Counted from the stretch's first letter, positions 36,807 through 46,628 are shown. The stretch: DNA of 62,520 bases from Propionicimonas sp. (GCF_029975155.1 NZ_JARKPQ010000056.1:1-62520), one strand, 5' to 3'. The notes: a model not told the origin generated them from the sequence alone. Made by a program: numbers and translations.

Positions 36807-37484
36807 GTGAGTGAGGTGCTTCGCGTCGACACGCCAGATGGTCCCGGCGAGCTCCTCCTGGGTCCCGCCGGGGCGCCGATCGCCGCGCTCGTGCTCGGCC
36901 ACGGCGCCGGCGGGGGAGTGGGCGCCTGGGATCTGGAGTTGCTCGCGCGGGAGCTGCCCGCGTCCGGGGTGAGCGTGGCGCGCTACCGCCAGCCGTGGCT
37001 GGTTGCCGGGCGGAAGGTGGCCGGCCCGCCGGCGAGCCTCGACCGGGGCTGGCGTCCGGCGGTGGCCGCGATCGCGTCGGCCTGGCCGGGCGTGCCGCTG
37101 TTCGTCGGTGGCCGCAGCGCCGGCGCACGGGCGGCCTGCCGTTGCTTCGACAGGGCCGCCGGCCTCGTGGCCCTGTCCTTCCCGCTGCATCCGCCGGGGA
37201 AGCCGCACACGTCGCGGATCGCGGAACTCGCCGCCGTCACCGGCCCGGTGCTGGTGGTGCAGGGCGCCGCCGACCCGTTCGGCTCACCCGCGGACGTCGC
37301 CCGCGCCTTGGCGGACGTCGGCTACTCGGGCGAGCGGATCGTCCCCGTCCCGGGAGCGACCCACTCGCTGGCGCCCGTAAAGAGCCTGCCCGCCCCGAAG
37401 GTCGCCGAGCGCGAGCGGCTGGTGGTGGGTGCGGTGCTCACGTTCATCGCCGACGCCCTGGACCCGGTCCCGTCCGCGGAGTGA
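36807..37484 (+). CDS. Alpha/beta hydrolase, KANL3/Tex30-like
   Basis: 225 residues from GTG 36807. The nucleophile elbow is FVGGRSAGARAA; the oxyanion HGAGGG is near residue 32; Asp in QGAADPFG and His in PGATHSL complete a plausible triad. This small family is annotated dienelactone-hydrolase-like or KANL3/Tex30; the substrate is unknown. The stop codon and 3' end are part of a family B repeat. The 190-bp gap upstream shows no clear promoter. Confidence 0.8.
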   Translation: MSEVLRVDTPDGPGELLLGPAGAPIAALVLGHGAGGGVGAWDLELLARELPASGVSVARYRQPWLVAGRKVAGPPASLDRGWRPAVAAIASAWPGVPLFVGGRSAGARAACRCFDRAAGLVALSFPLHPPGKPHTSRIAELAAVTGPVLVVQGAADPFGSPADVARALADVGYSGERIVPVPGATHSLAPVKSLPAPKVAERERLVVGAVLTFIADALDPVPSAE

Positions 37485-37516
37485 ACGAGAAGGGGACGGG
37501 TCCTTTTCCGTTCACC
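37483..37516. repeat. Family B repeat, divergent short copy
   Basis: GTGAACGAGAAGGGGAC then GGTCCTTTTCCGTTCAC, an imperfect inverted repeat. Its right half matches the GGGGACAGGTCCCATTCCCG arm of copies at 26467 and 39916 with several changes. It overlaps the alpha/beta hydrolase stop. Confidence 0.6.
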
Positions 37517-37564
37517 CGCTGATCGGGTCCCGGTGTGGGCCCGCCCGGGACGGTGCCACCCGGG

Positions 37565-37810
37565 GTGTCGCGATCTGGCCACGCTTGGTGTCCCACGTGT
37601 CCCTGCCGGCACAACCACGTGCTCGCGCGGCCAGATCACGTCACGTCGGTGTCGCGGCGACGAACAGCGTGCGGCGCGAGCGGGAACGGGGCGGGCATCC
37701 AGGCGCAGTCCCCACATCCGGCGCGGCGACGGACGGAAGACGGCGCGATCTGGCCACTCGACGCCCCAGTTGTGACAGGTGGGGTTTCCGGGACCGGGTG
37801 CGTGGCCAGA
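37565..37810. repeat. Gene-free stretch with GCGATCTGGCCAC repeats
   Basis: In the 331-bp gap before ogt, GCGATCTGGCCAC occurs at about 37570 and 37744, and inverted as GGCCAGATCACG at about 37628. A degenerate CGTGGCCAGA is near 37800. The core resembles the direct repeats at 8692 and 9666. No credible gene is seen here. Confidence 0.55.
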
Positions 37811-37815
37811 AGGCG

Positions 37816-38334
37816 TCAGCCCTGCGCGGGGAGTGCAGCCCGCTCCCGGGTGAGCAGCGAACGCTTGACCTCGATGCCCCAGGCGAAGCCGCCGAGGCTG
37901 CCGTCGCTGCGCAGCACGCGGTGACAGGGGACGAACAGCGCCGGCGCGTTGCTGGCGCAGACGCCGGCTGCGGCCCGCACTCCCTTGGGGTTGCCGAGCG
38001 CGGCGGCGAACTCGGCGTAGGACAGCGGTGCGCCCGGCGGGATGCGGCGCAGGTGTTCCCAGCCGCGCAGCCGCCAGGTCGATCCGGTCTGCTTCACCGG
38101 CACCGCGTCGACGGCACGGGTGTCGCCGGCGTAGTAGGCGGCCACGGCGGCCGCCGGCGCCGCGACGTCGGGGTCGTCGGACGGCACCAGCTGGACGTCG
38201 GCGGGACGGTCCTGTGGCCGGAGCCGGGCCAGGATGGCCTCCGGGTCGCCGGTCCAGCCGGCGGCGTACACGACGCCGTCCTCGGCGAGCAGCATGAAGG
38301 GCCCGTCCGGTGTGGTCACGGTGGTGAGTTTCAT
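37816..38334 (-). CDS. ogt: Methylated-DNA-[protein]-cysteine S-methyltransferase
   Basis: 172 residues from ATG 38334, which overlaps the stop of the upstream ada-alkA gene by 4 nt. The acceptor Cys137 lies in the signature [19 protein letters not shown], and the DNA-binding helix is [29 protein letters not shown]. It removes O6-methylguanine lesions by a single self-alkylating transfer. Forms a two-gene alkylation-repair operon. Confidence 0.94.
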   Translation of the reverse strand: MKLTTVTTPDGPFMLLAEDGVVYAAGWTGDPEAILARLRPQDRPADVQLVPSDDPDVAAPAAAVAAYYAGDTRAVDAVPVKQTGSTWRLRGWEHLRRIPPGAPLSYAEFAAALGNPKGVRAAAGVCASNAPALFVPCHRVLRSDGSLGGFAWGIEVKRSLLTRERAALPAQG

Positions 38335-39842
38335 AGGGGTTCTCCGTTCTTGATGGGACGAGCGGCGGCGCGCCACAGGTGCAGGCTGGCATAGGACCGC
38401 CACGGGGAGACGTGCACGGCCCAGGCGGCGAGGTCGTTCGGCCGGTCGGGCAGGCCGAGGCGGGCGGCGCCCTTGCGCAGGGCGACGTCCCCGGTGGGCA
38501 GCACGTCCGGATGGCCGAGCACACGCATGGCCACGTAGTTGGCGGTCCACTCGCCGATTCCGCGGACGGCGACCAGCCGGTCGTGCTGGGCCGCCGGGTC
38601 GTCCGCCCAGCCGAGGTCGAGGGCGCCGTCGGCCAGCAGCCCGGCGATGGCCAGGATGTTCTCCGTCCACGTGCGCGGGCCGACCAGCACCTCGCGACCG
38701 TGCGCGACCACCTGCGCCGGTGTCGGAAACAGCCGGGAGAGAGCGCCGTCGGCGAGGGGCAGCGGCGAGCCGCAGGCCTCGGCGAGGCGGTGCAGCTGGG
38801 TGCGGGCCGCCGCCACGGAGATCTGCTGCCCGACGAGCGCCCGCAGCAGCATCTCGTGGGGATCGACCGCACCCGGCAGGCGAATGCCGGGTACCGCCGC
38901 GACGGACGGCGCCAGCGCGGGGGTGGTCGCGAGTGCCTCGTCGATGCCGACGGGATCGGCGTCCGCGTCGAACAGCCGGCGGACCCGCGCGACCAACGGG
39001 GTGAGGTCGGCGACGGTCGCCAGAGTGGCGGTCAGCTGGAGGCGTCCGCCGTCCCAGCGCACGTCGAAAGTGGCCGGTCCGCCGGGCAGCAGCAGCGTCC
39101 GCGCGTAGTGGGACGCGCTCGCGTCCTCCACCCCGGGGACGGCGCGGGCGGCCAGCCAGGCGAACACCCCGGCCGCGTCGAACGCCAGCCGCACCGGCAA
39201 CGCCAGCCGCACCCGCACCCCCACCGGCTTGTCAGAATCTGCGCCGCCCCCGGCCGGCCGAGACTCTGACAGGTCGGCGAAGGGGGTCCGACGCGTGGCG
39301 CGCAGCTGGGACGGCGTGCGGTCGTAGACCTCGGCGATGGTGTCGTTGAACTGACGGATGCTGCCGAAGCCGGCGGCGAAGGCGATGTCGCCCGCCGGCA
39401 GGTCGGTGGCCACGAGCAACTCGCGCGCGGTCTGGGCCCGGTGCGCCCGGGCGAGCGCGAGCGGGCCGGCACCGAGTTCGGCCGTCAGCAGCCGGTTCAG
39501 GTGGCGGGCGGTGTAGCCGAGGCGGGCCGACAGGCCGGTGACGCCTTCGCGCTCGACGATCCCGTCCGCGATCAGGCGCATGGCGCGGGCGGCCACGTCG
39601 CTGCGCAGGTTCCACTCCGGAGAGCCGGGGACGGCGTCCGGCAGGCAGCGCTTGCAGGCCCGGTAGCCGGCTTCGTGGGCCGCGGCGGACGTGGCGAAGA
39701 AGCGGACGTTGCGCTGCAGCGGCGTGCGGGCGGGGCACGACGGCCGGCAGTAGATGCCGGTGGTGCGGACCGCGAGCACGAAGGCGCCGTCGAACCTGGC
39801 GTCGCGGGTGGCGACGGCCCGATAGCGTTGCTCGTTGTCCAT
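38331..39842 (-). CDS. Ada-AlkA fusion: methylation-sensing AraC regulator with 3-methyladenine glycosylase
   Basis: 503 residues from ATG 39842 (an ATG at 39854 is also possible; neither has a good ribosome site). Domains: Ada Zn domain with the methyl-accepting C32 in [15 protein letters not shown] and CKRC; AraC-type helix-turn-helix (about 85-185, [19 protein letters not shown]); AlkA N-domain; HhH-GPD glycosylase with [14 protein letters not shown] and the catalytic Asp in [10 protein letters not shown]. It presumably senses methyl phosphotriesters, activates its own operon and excises alkylated bases. A family A repeat encodes the linker between the HTH and AlkA parts. Confidence 0.93.
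   Translation of the reverse strand: MDNEQRYRAVATRDARFDGAFVLAVRTTGIYCRPSCPARTPLQRNVRFFATSAAAHEAGYRACKRCLPDAVPGSPEWNLRSDVAARAMRLIADGIVEREGVTGLSARLGYTARHLNRLLTAELGAGPLALARAHRAQTARELLVATDLPAGDIAFAAGFGSIRQFNDTIAEVYDRTPSQLRATRRTPFADLSESRPAGGGADSDKPVGVRVRLALPVRLAFDAAGVFAWLAARAVPGVEDASASHYARTLLLPGGPATFDVRWDGGRLQLTATLATVADLTPLVARVRRLFDADADPVGIDEALATTPALAPSVAAVPGIRLPGAVDPHEMLLRALVGQQISVAAARTQLHRLAEACGSPLPLADGALSRLFPTPAQVVAHGREVLVGPRTWTENILAIAGLLADGALDLGWADDPAAQHDRLVAVRGIGEWTANYVAMRVLGHPDVLPTGDVALRKGAARLGLPDRPNDLAAWAVHVSPWRSYASLHLWRAAARPIKNGEPL
39224..39277. repeat. Family A palindromic repeat inside ada-alkA
   Basis: Arms CCGGCTTGTCAGA (39224-39236) and TCTGACAGGTCGG (39265-39277) pair with two mismatches. 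The 54-bp length equals copy 3 and is a multiple of three. It reads in frame as roughly [17 protein letters not shown] in the interdomain linker. Confidence 0.8.
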
Positions 39843-39915
39843 GCCGTCCAGCATGGCAGCCCCGGAAAGCCGAAACTAGCGGAAATCGGACGCGACCGTG
39901 GGTCACCCGAACAAC

Positions 39916-39979
39916 CCGGGGACAGGTCCCATTCCTGTTCACCCGGCAGCGGCTGAACGGGAATGGGACCTGTCCCCGG
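39916..39979. repeat. Palindromic repeat family B, copy 2
   Basis: 26-bp arms (39916-39941 and 39954-39979) starting CCGGGGACAGGTCCCATTCC pair with one mismatch around a 12-nt loop. It lies in the 350-bp gap between ada-alkA and rplU. Confidence 0.9.
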
Positions 39980-40046
39980 TTCGGGCGGGGCAGCGGCGTG
40001 GCCGGCGCACGGGGCCTCGGGCGGCGACGGGTGGGCCTCCGCCGGT

Positions 40047-40076
40047 TTGACCCTCCCCGCCGCCGGGCCGTACTCT
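40047..40076 (+). promoter_or_regulatory. Promoter of the rplU-rpmA operon
   Basis: TTGACC (40047-40052), 18-bp spacer, TACTCT (40071-40076). Transcription from about 40083 gives a leader of about 110 nt before rplU, long enough for autoregulation by a ribosomal protein; I can see no defined fold. Confidence 0.65.
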
Positions 40077-40192
40077 TGACCCTCGGTGCTCACTGTGCGG
40101 CTCTGTGCCGCCGGGAGCGTGACCAGAGCGCACAACACCTGTTCCGCAGGGGTGGGCGCTTGCCAGAATGAGCTCAGGGAAGTAGGTCGGGC

Positions 40193-40501
40193 GTGTACGC
40201 GATCGTGCGCAGTGGTGGCCGCCAGCACAAGGTTGCAGTCGGCGACATCGTGGAGATCGACAAGGTCGAGGCGAAGGCCGGCGACAGCGTTTCGCTGACC
40301 CCGCTGCTGCTGGTCGACGGCGACAAGATCACCGCTGATGCGAAGAAGCTGGGCAAGGCGAGCGTCACCGCGGAGGTGATCGCCGAGACCAAGGGTCCGA
40401 AGATCCGGATCATCAAGTTCAAGAACAAGACCGGCTACACCAAGCGCCAGGGCCACCGCCAGCGGTACACCCAGGTCAAGGTCACCGGGATCGAGAGCTG
40501 A
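40193..40501 (+). CDS. rplU: 50S ribosomal protein L21
   Basis: 102 residues from GTG 40193 ([18 protein letters not shown]). The C-terminal [23 protein letters not shown] is the L21 signature. GGAAGTAGG precedes the start. First gene of the L21-L27 operon, 10 nt from rpmA. Confidence 0.97.
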   Translation: MYAIVRSGGRQHKVAVGDIVEIDKVEAKAGDSVSLTPLLLVDGDKITADAKKLGKASVTAEVIAETKGPKIRIIKFKNKTGYTKRQGHRQRYTQVKVTGIES

Positions 40502-40511
40502 GGCAACTGAC

Positions 40512-40772
40512 ATGGCACACAAGAAGGGCGCATCGTCCTCCCGCAACGGTCGCGACTCCAACTCGCAGCGGCTCGGCGTGAAGCGGTTCGGTGGCGAGCA
40601 GGTCAACGCGGGCGAGATCATCGTCCGGCAGCGCGGCACCCACTTCCACCCCGGTGAGGGTGTCGGTCGCGGTGGTGACGACACCCTGTTCGCCCTGCGT
40701 GCCGGCAAAGTCGAGTTCGGCACCAGGCGTGGTCGCCGCGTGGTGAACATCGCGGTCGAGAGCGCCGAGTAG
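40512..40772 (+). CDS. rpmA: 50S ribosomal protein L27
   Basis: 86 residues beginning [29 protein letters not shown], the mature-type N-terminus that reaches the peptidyl-transferase centre, so no N-terminal cleavage is expected. [23 protein letters not shown] is the family signature. A strong terminator follows. Confidence 0.98.
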   Translation: MAHKKGASSSRNGRDSNSQRLGVKRFGGEQVNAGEIIVRQRGTHFHPGEGVGRGGDDTLFALRAGKVEFGTRRGRRVVNIAVESAE

Positions 40773-40786
40773 TACCCCGATCATCT

Positions 40787-40820
40787 GCAGAAGAGGCGGC
40801 CTCCGGGCCGCCTCTTCTGC
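40787..40820 (+). terminator. Terminator of the rplU-rpmA operon
   Basis: A perfect 14-bp stem (GCAGAAGAGGCGGC and complement) with a 6-nt loop, 14 nt after rpmA, followed by TGTCC. Confidence 0.85.
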
Positions 40821-40869
40821 TGTCCCGGCGGGGGTCGACCTGCTGATGTGGCGCCGTTCTCCGCGCGGT

Positions 40870-40875
40870 TAGGAT
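40870..40875 (+). promoter_or_regulatory. -10 element, leaderless start of the LppM-like gene
   Basis: TAGGAT, 6 nt before ATG 40882. Confidence 0.5.
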
Positions 40876-40881
40876 CGGCCC

Positions 40882-41700
40882 ATGTTCCGCAGCGGCGCCC
40901 GCATCGCCCTGGCCTCGATGGCCGTGCCACTGGCGTTGCTGCTCGCCGGCTGCGACACGACGGGGACGATCGAGGTCCGGTCGCCGACCGAACTGGGCAT
41001 CGACCTCACCCTCACCGACTATCCCAGGGGCAACTGCAACAACGTCGGCAGCACCGACACCGAGATCACCGTGGAGCGTGGCATCGACGCCAGCGGCAAG
41101 CGCTACTGCCGAATGCACGGCACCCTGAAGACCGAGTCGGTGTACGGCGTGCAGATCCTGCCTGTCGGCGACTACTACGTCGTCTCGCTCGACCTGGGGG
41201 AGAACACCGAGGACCCCGGCACCGTCGACATCACCCTCACCCTCCCCGGCACCGTGCTGGCCAGCAGCAGCGGCACGATCTCGGGCAACACGGTCCGGCT
41301 CACCGGTCAGGAGCCACTGCGGGAGGACTTCGAGCTGGTGGCGCGTGCCGGCCCGGAGACTCCGTGGGTGCCGATCGCCGGCGGGGCGGGCTTGGCCCTC
41401 GGCGTCGCCGGCGCCCTGCTCGTGCGCAGGCGGCGGGGACGGACGGCCGCGGCCCCGGTACCACCCACCGAGCCAGACCAGGGCGCACCGCCGGACGCTC
41501 CGCCGGCGCAGCCCCACGCCGAGGGGACCGCCGCCGACGACTGGTCCGACGAGCGACCCCGTCCGGCGACCGACCCGACGTTCTGGTCCCGCCCGCCGGT
41601 ACCCGAGAACCCCGCCCCGGCCGCCGCTGCCGAGGACGACCCGCCGGGCAGCCGTCCGCCGGTCGACCACTCGATCTGGGGTCCGCCGGCAGCGGAATGA
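40882..41700 (+). CDS. LppM-like lipoprotein with C-terminal membrane anchor
   Basis: 272 residues. Lipobox LALLLAGC, an extracellular beta-rich domain of about 130 residues ([19 protein letters not shown]...[12 protein letters not shown]), one transmembrane helix ([18 protein letters not shown]) with an RRRRGR stop, and a Pro-rich cytoplasmic tail. This architecture matches mycobacterial LppM. A DHSIWG motif ends the tail. Double anchoring (lipid and helix) suggests a fixed cell-envelope role. It sits between rpmA and obg but with its own promoter. Confidence 0.72.
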   Translation: MFRSGARIALASMAVPLALLLAGCDTTGTIEVRSPTELGIDLTLTDYPRGNCNNVGSTDTEITVERGIDASGKRYCRMHGTLKTESVYGVQILPVGDYYVVSLDLGENTEDPGTVDITLTLPGTVLASSSGTISGNTVRLTGQEPLREDFELVARAGPETPWVPIAGGAGLALGVAGALLVRRRRGRTAAAPVPPTEPDQGAPPDAPPAQPHAEGTAADDWSDERPRPATDPTFWSRPPVPENPAPAAAAEDDPPGSRPPVDHSIWGPPAAE

Positions 41701-41765
41701 CGGCCGATAGACTGATCGGGCAGTGCCGTCCCCTGGGGGGCGACCCAACCTCTCGAAAGTTCGTC

Positions 41766-43265
41766 GTGGCGATTCCCTCCTTCATTGACCGGGCGGTGCT
41801 TACCGTCGCTGCCGGGAACGGCGGCAACGGCTGCGCGTCCATCAAGCGGGAGAAGTTCAAGCCGCTCGGCGGGCCGGACGGCGGCAACGGCGGCAACGGC
41901 GGCTCGGTGATCCTGCGGGTCGACCCCGGGCTGACCACGCTGGTGGAGTACCACCGGCAGTCGGTGCGCCGCGCCGCCAACGGCCAGCCGGGCCGGGGTG
42001 ACTTCGCCAACGGCGCCAACGGTGAGGACGTCGTCCTGAACGTTCCCGACGGCACCGTCGTCTCCGACGCCCGCACCGGCGTGGTGCTGGCCGACCTCGT
42101 CGGTCCGGAGGCCGAAGTGGTGATCGCGGCCGGCGGCAGGGGCGGACTCGGCAACGCCGCGCTCGCGTCCGCGGCACGGAAGGCGCCCGGCTTCGCCCTG
42201 CTCGGCGAGGAGGGCGAGTCCCACCAGATCACCCTCGAACTGAAGGTGGTCGCCGACATCGGACTCGTCGGCTTCCCCAGCGCGGGCAAGTCGTCGCTGA
42301 TCGCAGCCATCTCGCGGGCACGGCCGAAGATCGCCGACTACCCGTTCACCACTCTGGTCCCCAATCTCGGGGTGGTCGTCGCCGGCGCCACCACCTTCAC
42401 GGTCGCCGACGTGCCCGGCCTGATCGAGGGCGCCAGCGAGGGACGGGGGCTCGGTCACGACTTCCTGCGGCACATCGAGCGCTGCCAGGCGATCGTCCAC
42501 GTCATCGACTGCGCCACCTACGAGCCCGGCCGCGACCCACTCACGGACCTGGACGTGATCGAGGCCGAGCTCACCGCGCACGGCGGCCTGGAGGACCGTC
42601 CCCGGATGGTGGTGCTGAACAAGGTCGACATCCCGGACGCCGCCGAGCTCGCCGCCATCGTCACCGACGACGTGAAGGCGCGGGGACTGCCGGTGTTCGC
42701 CGTCTCCACAAAGACCGGCACCGGCCTGCAGCCGCTGACCTTCGCGATGGCCGACCTGGTCGCCATCCGCCGCGCCGAGACCGCGAAGGCGCCGCAGCGC
42801 ACCATCGTGATCCGGCCCGAACCGGTCGCCGGGGGGCCCGACTTCACCATCTCCCGGCAGGGGGACGGCGAGGGCGGCTTCGTCTGGCGGGTGCGCGGCG
42901 AGAAGCCCGAGCGCTGGGTCAGGCAGACCGACTTCAACAACGCCGAGGCCGTCGGCTACCTCGCCGACCGGTTCGCCCGGCTCGGCATCGAGGAGGAACT
43001 GCTTGCCATGGGCGCCCTCGCCGGCGACGCCGTGGCGATCGGTGCGGACAATCCCGTGGTCTTCGACTTCGCTCCCCAGATCGAGGTCGGCGCGGAGATC
43101 CTCGCCCGGCGCGGCGAGGACCAGCGGCTGGCCACCGAGCGTCCCGCCGCCCAGCGCCGCCGTGCCAAGGACGCCGAGTATCACGCGGCGAAAGCGGCCG
43201 AGCGTGAGGCCGAGCAGTACACCCGGCTGGCGTCCGAGGGACTGGAGGGCGACGACGATGAGTGA
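41766..43265 (+). CDS. obg: Obg/CgtA GTPase
   Basis: 499 residues from GTG 41766 ([14 protein letters not shown]). Gly-rich Obg domain (residues 1 to about 160, [10 protein letters not shown]), G domain with [25 protein letters not shown] and NKVD, then the C-terminal OCT domain ([32 protein letters not shown]) and an acidic tail. It acts in 50S assembly and stress signalling. Its stop overlaps the proB start by 8 nt. Confidence 0.96.
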   Translation: MAIPSFIDRAVLTVAAGNGGNGCASIKREKFKPLGGPDGGNGGNGGSVILRVDPGLTTLVEYHRQSVRRAANGQPGRGDFANGANGEDVVLNVPDGTVVSDARTGVVLADLVGPEAEVVIAAGGRGGLGNAALASAARKAPGFALLGEEGESHQITLELKVVADIGLVGFPSAGKSSLIAAISRARPKIADYPFTTLVPNLGVVVAGATTFTVADVPGLIEGASEGRGLGHDFLRHIERCQAIVHVIDCATYEPGRDPLTDLDVIEAELTAHGGLEDRPRMVVLNKVDIPDAAELAAIVTDDVKARGLPVFAVSTKTGTGLQPLTFAMADLVAIRRAETAKAPQRTIVIRPEPVAGGPDFTISRQGDGEGGFVWRVRGEKPERWVRQTDFNNAEAVGYLADRFARLGIEEELLAMGALAGDAVAIGADNPVVFDFAPQIEVGAEILARRGEDQRLATERPAAQRRRAKDAEYHAAKAAEREAEQYTRLASEGLEGDDDE

Positions 43266-44412
43266 GCCGGGCGCGTCCGCTGCCCGAGGGGTGCGGACGG
43301 AGATCACCGGCGCCCGCAGGCTGGTGGTGAAAGTCGGCTCGTCGTCGCTGACGGATGCCTCCGGTGCGCTCGACATCGCCCGCATGGAGCTCCTGGTGGA
43401 CGCCCTCGCCGCCGCCCGGAGGCGCGGCCAGGACGTGGTGCTGGTGTCCTCGGGCGCGATGGCGTCCGGCATGGGCCCGCTGCGGATGAAGCACCGGCCG
43501 CGGGACCTGGCCAGCAAGCAGGCGGCGGCGTCCGTCGGGCAGAGCCTGCTGGTGGGCCGGTACGGTTCGCTGTTCGCCCGGCACGACCTGACCGTCGGCC
43601 AGGTGCTGCTCACCGTCGAGGACGTGGCCCGCCACGACCACTACCGCAATGCCCTGCGCACGTTCACCCGGCTGCTGGAGCTCGGCGTCGTCCCGGTCGT
43701 GAACGAGAACGACACCGTCGCCACGCACGAGATCCGGTTCGGCGACAACGATCGGCTCGCCGCCCTGGTCGCGCATCTGGTCGGCGCGGACGCGCTCGTC
43801 CTGCTCAGCGACGTGGACGCGCTGTACACCGCCCACCCGTCCTCGCCGGACGCCCGGCCGATTCCGCTGGTGCCCGACGTCGAGGAGCTCGCGGTCGACA
43901 CCTCGGGCCGGGGCGCGGACGTCGGCACGGGCGGCATGACCACCAAGCTGCAGGCGGCGCGGATCGCCACGGCGTCCGGCATCCCGGTGGTGCTGGCTGC
44001 CGCGGCGACCGTCGACCAGGCGCTCACCGGCCAGCCGGTCGGCACCCTGTTCCAGGCCACCGGCAAGCGCCGCGCGCGCAAGCTGATGTGGCTGGCGTAC
44101 GCCTCGGTGTCGCAGGGCGAGCTCGTGCTGGACGCCGGTGCGGTGAAGGCCGTCACCGAGCGCAAGGCGTCCCTGCTGCCGGCGGGTGTGGTCGAGGTTC
44201 GCGGGAGCTTCCAGGCCGGCGATCCCGTCCGGCTGGTCAGCGAGGCGGGGACGGTGGTCGCCCGCGGCCTGGTCGGCTACGACTCGGTGGACCTGCCCGG
44301 GATCATCGGGCGCAGTACGCGCGATCTGGTCGCGGAGCGCGGTGCCGGCTTCGACCGGGAAGTGGTGCACCGCGACGACCTGGTGGTGCGAGCGAGGAAG
44401 AAGAAGAGTTGA
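43258..44412 (+). CDS. proB: Glutamate 5-kinase
   Basis: 384 residues from ATG 43258. Amino-acid kinase domain ([61 protein letters not shown]) and a C-terminal PUA domain (about 295-375). First step of proline synthesis from glutamate. Translationally coupled to obg upstream and to the PQ-loop gene downstream (TTGA overlap). Confidence 0.96.
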   Translation: MSEPGASAARGVRTEITGARRLVVKVGSSSLTDASGALDIARMELLVDALAAARRRGQDVVLVSSGAMASGMGPLRMKHRPRDLASKQAAASVGQSLLVGRYGSLFARHDLTVGQVLLTVEDVARHDHYRNALRTFTRLLELGVVPVVNENDTVATHEIRFGDNDRLAALVAHLVGADALVLLSDVDALYTAHPSSPDARPIPLVPDVEELAVDTSGRGADVGTGGMTTKLQAARIATASGIPVVLAAAATVDQALTGQPVGTLFQATGKRRARKLMWLAYASVSQGELVLDAGAVKAVTERKASLLPAGVVEVRGSFQAGDPVRLVSEAGTVVARGLVGYDSVDLPGIIGRSTRDLVAERGAGFDREVVHRDDLVVRARKKKS

Positions 44413-45089
44413 CTCCTGTCGAGATCGTCGGCTGGGCGGCGGCCCTGGTCGGCACCGTCCTCGGCCTGCCGCAGCTGATCCGGCTGGTCCGCACCCGCAA
44501 CGTCGAGGGGTTGTCCCTGCCGGCGTGGCAGCTGGTTCTGGCGCTGAACATCGCCTGGACCTCGCACGGCATCCTGCTGGGCAAGTGGAACATGATCCTG
44601 CCCAACGTGTTCGGCCTGGGTGCGACGCTGCCGATCCTCTTCCTGATGTCGCGCGAGCTGGGCAGGGCACTGCCGCGGGTGATGCTGCCCGGCATCCTGA
44701 TCGCTGCCGGCATGATCGCCGTCGACCTGGCGTTCGGTACGGCGGCCTACGGGGTGGTGGCGATCTGGCCGGCGCTGTTCGCCAATGCCGGCCAGACCCT
44801 GGAGTTGGTCCGCTCACCGCGGGTGACCGGTGTGTCGCCGGTGTTCCTGATCAGCGGTGTGCTGAACCAGGTGCTGTGGCTGGCCTGGGGCATCCTCGTC
44901 CCGGACGCCGGCACCCAGATCACCGCGACCGTCACCCTCGCGGTCACCACGCTGAACCTGCTCTGGTGGATCCTGCGAAAGCTCGGCCTGCGCTCGTTCG
45001 GTGTGCCCACCCGCACCGAGGTGCGCGCCCAGATCGCCGCCCGTCGCGCGGAGGCGAAGCAGCGCCGGGAGGCCCCAACCCGCCGCTGA
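44409..45089 (+). CDS. SWEET-like PQ-loop membrane protein
   Basis: 226 residues from TTG 44409, overlapping the proB stop; no ATG/GTG is available nearer. Two PQ-loop repeats: residues 5-50 ([39 protein letters not shown]) and about 110-165 ([37 protein letters not shown]), about seven membrane segments and a basic tail. The fold is that of SWEET/SemiSWEET sugar carriers, but the second PQ is replaced by GQ. Its place between proB and proA suggests, without proof, a link to an amino acid or osmolyte. Confidence 0.75.
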   Translation: MTPVEIVGWAAALVGTVLGLPQLIRLVRTRNVEGLSLPAWQLVLALNIAWTSHGILLGKWNMILPNVFGLGATLPILFLMSRELGRALPRVMLPGILIAAGMIAVDLAFGTAAYGVVAIWPALFANAGQTLELVRSPRVTGVSPVFLISGVLNQVLWLAWGILVPDAGTQITATVTLAVTTLNLLWWILRKLGLRSFGVPTRTEVRAQIAARRAEAKQRREAPTRR

Positions 45090-45112
45090 GAACGGATCCA
45101 CCGGCCGAGCGC

Positions 45113-45133
45113 GTCTCGACAAGCTCGTCGAGC
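45113..45133 (-). repeat. Single family C repeat unit
   Basis: GTCTCGACAAGCTCGTCGAG on the plus strand; the reverse complement matches the GTCGAGCTTGTCGAGAC part of the rne and 51561 copies. It is the only identified element in the 289-bp gap before proA apart from its promoter. Confidence 0.6.
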
Positions 45134-45365
45134 GATTGTCGGGGATCGTGCTGAAGGGATGTGCGGCGAGGAACGAGCCGGGCGTCGTCACGAAGGGGCT
45201 ACCCCGGAGTCTGCAAGGATTTGCACGCTCGATGGCGATTTCCGGCTGTGCCGGGCAGGGCGATGCCATCGACAGGGCAGATCCTCCCGGCAGTCTGACC
45301 GGTCCGAGGGCGCCCGCTGTCTCAGGGCCGACCCGGGACGACGGAGTACTCGGTCATGGGCGGGC

Positions 45366-45371
45366 TACCCT
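45366..45371 (+). promoter_or_regulatory. -10 element, leaderless start of proA
   Basis: TACCCT, 7 nt before ATG 45379. It indicates that proA is transcribed separately from proB. Confidence 0.5.
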
Positions 45372-45378
45372 TTCCGGC

Positions 45379-46620
45379 ATGACTTTCGTCGAACAGGCCC
45401 AGGCCGCGCGGGTCGCGTCCCGCACGCTCGCCGTGCTGCCCCGCGCCCGGAAGGACGCGGCGCTCCACGCCATGGCGGACGCGCTGGCCGCAGCCGTCGA
45501 CTCGGTCGTCGCCGCGAACGCTCTCGATGTGGCTGCCGCCCGCGAGTCGGGCACCGAGGAGTGGATGATCGACCGGCTCGCGCTCACCCCGGCGCGGGTG
45601 GCCGGCATGGTGGACGGTCTGCGGTCGCTGGCCGCGCTGCCCGATCCGGTCGGCGACGTGGTGCGGGGCTGGACGAATCCCAACGGCGTCCGCGTCCGCG
45701 AGGTGCGGGTGCCGCTCGGTGTGGTCGGGATCATCTACGAGGCCCGGCCGAACGTCACCGCGGACGCGGCCGGCATCTGCCTGAAGGCCGGCAACGCCGC
45801 GCTGCTGCGGGGGTCGTCGTCAGCGGTGAACTCGAACCGCGAGATCGTCACCGTGCTGCGTCGCGGACTGGCCGCGGCCGGGCTGCCCGAGGACGCCGTC
45901 CAACTCGTCGAGGGAGACCGCAGCGTCACCGGCGAGATGATGGCCGCCCGCGGCCTGGTCGACGTGCTGATCCCGCGCGGTGGGGCCGGCCTGATCAACG
46001 CCGTCGTGGACGGCTCCAAGGTGCCGGTCATCGAGACCGGCACCGGCAACTGCCACCTGTTCGTGGACGCGTCCGCCGACCAGGACATGGCGATCGGGAT
46101 CATGCTCAACGCCAAGGTCCAGCGACCCAGCGTCTGCAACGCGCTGGAGACACTGCTGGTGCACGCGGACGCGGCCCCCACCTTCCTGCCGAAGGCCCTG
46201 GCCGCGCTGGCTGACGCCGGGGTGACCGTGCACGGCTCGCCGGCCGTGCAGGCGTACTCCCCGGCGGTCGTCCCCGCGGGGTCCGACGAGTTCGACGCCG
46301 AATACCTGTCCCTCGACCTGGCCTGTGACGTCGTCGAGTCGCTGGACGAGGCGATCGCGCACATCCGCGTCCACACGACGGGCCACTCGGAGACCATCGT
46401 CACGTCCGACCGCCGCTCCGCCGACCGTTTCGCCGCCGAAGTGGACGCTGCCGCCGTGCTGGTCAACGCCTCGTCGCGGTTCGTCGACGGCGGCGAGTTC
46501 GGTTTCGGAGCCGAGATCGGCATCTCCACCCAGAAGCTGCACGCCCGCGGTCCGATGGGCCTGCCGGAGATGACCTCCACCAAGTACATCGTGGACGGCG
46601 ACGGCCAGACCCGCGCCTGA
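45379..46620 (+). CDS. proA: Gamma-glutamyl phosphate reductase
   Basis: 413 residues. Aldehyde-dehydrogenase fold; the catalytic Cys lies in [14 protein letters not shown], with the [24 protein letters not shown] cofactor segment and [30 protein letters not shown] near the end. It reduces glutamyl phosphate, the proB product, with NADPH. It is separated from proB by the PQ-loop gene. Confidence 0.96.
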   Translation: MTFVEQAQAARVASRTLAVLPRARKDAALHAMADALAAAVDSVVAANALDVAAARESGTEEWMIDRLALTPARVAGMVDGLRSLAALPDPVGDVVRGWTNPNGVRVREVRVPLGVVGIIYEARPNVTADAAGICLKAGNAALLRGSSSAVNSNREIVTVLRRGLAAAGLPEDAVQLVEGDRSVTGEMMAARGLVDVLIPRGGAGLINAVVDGSKVPVIETGTGNCHLFVDASADQDMAIGIMLNAKVQRPSVCNALETLLVHADAAPTFLPKALAALADAGVTVHGSPAVQAYSPAVVPAGSDEFDAEYLSLDLACDVVESLDEAIAHIRVHTTGHSETIVTSDRRSADRFAAEVDAAAVLVNASSRFVDGGEFGFGAEIGISTQKLHARGPMGLPEMTSTKYIVDGDGQTRA

Positions 46621-46628
46621 CCAGCAAC

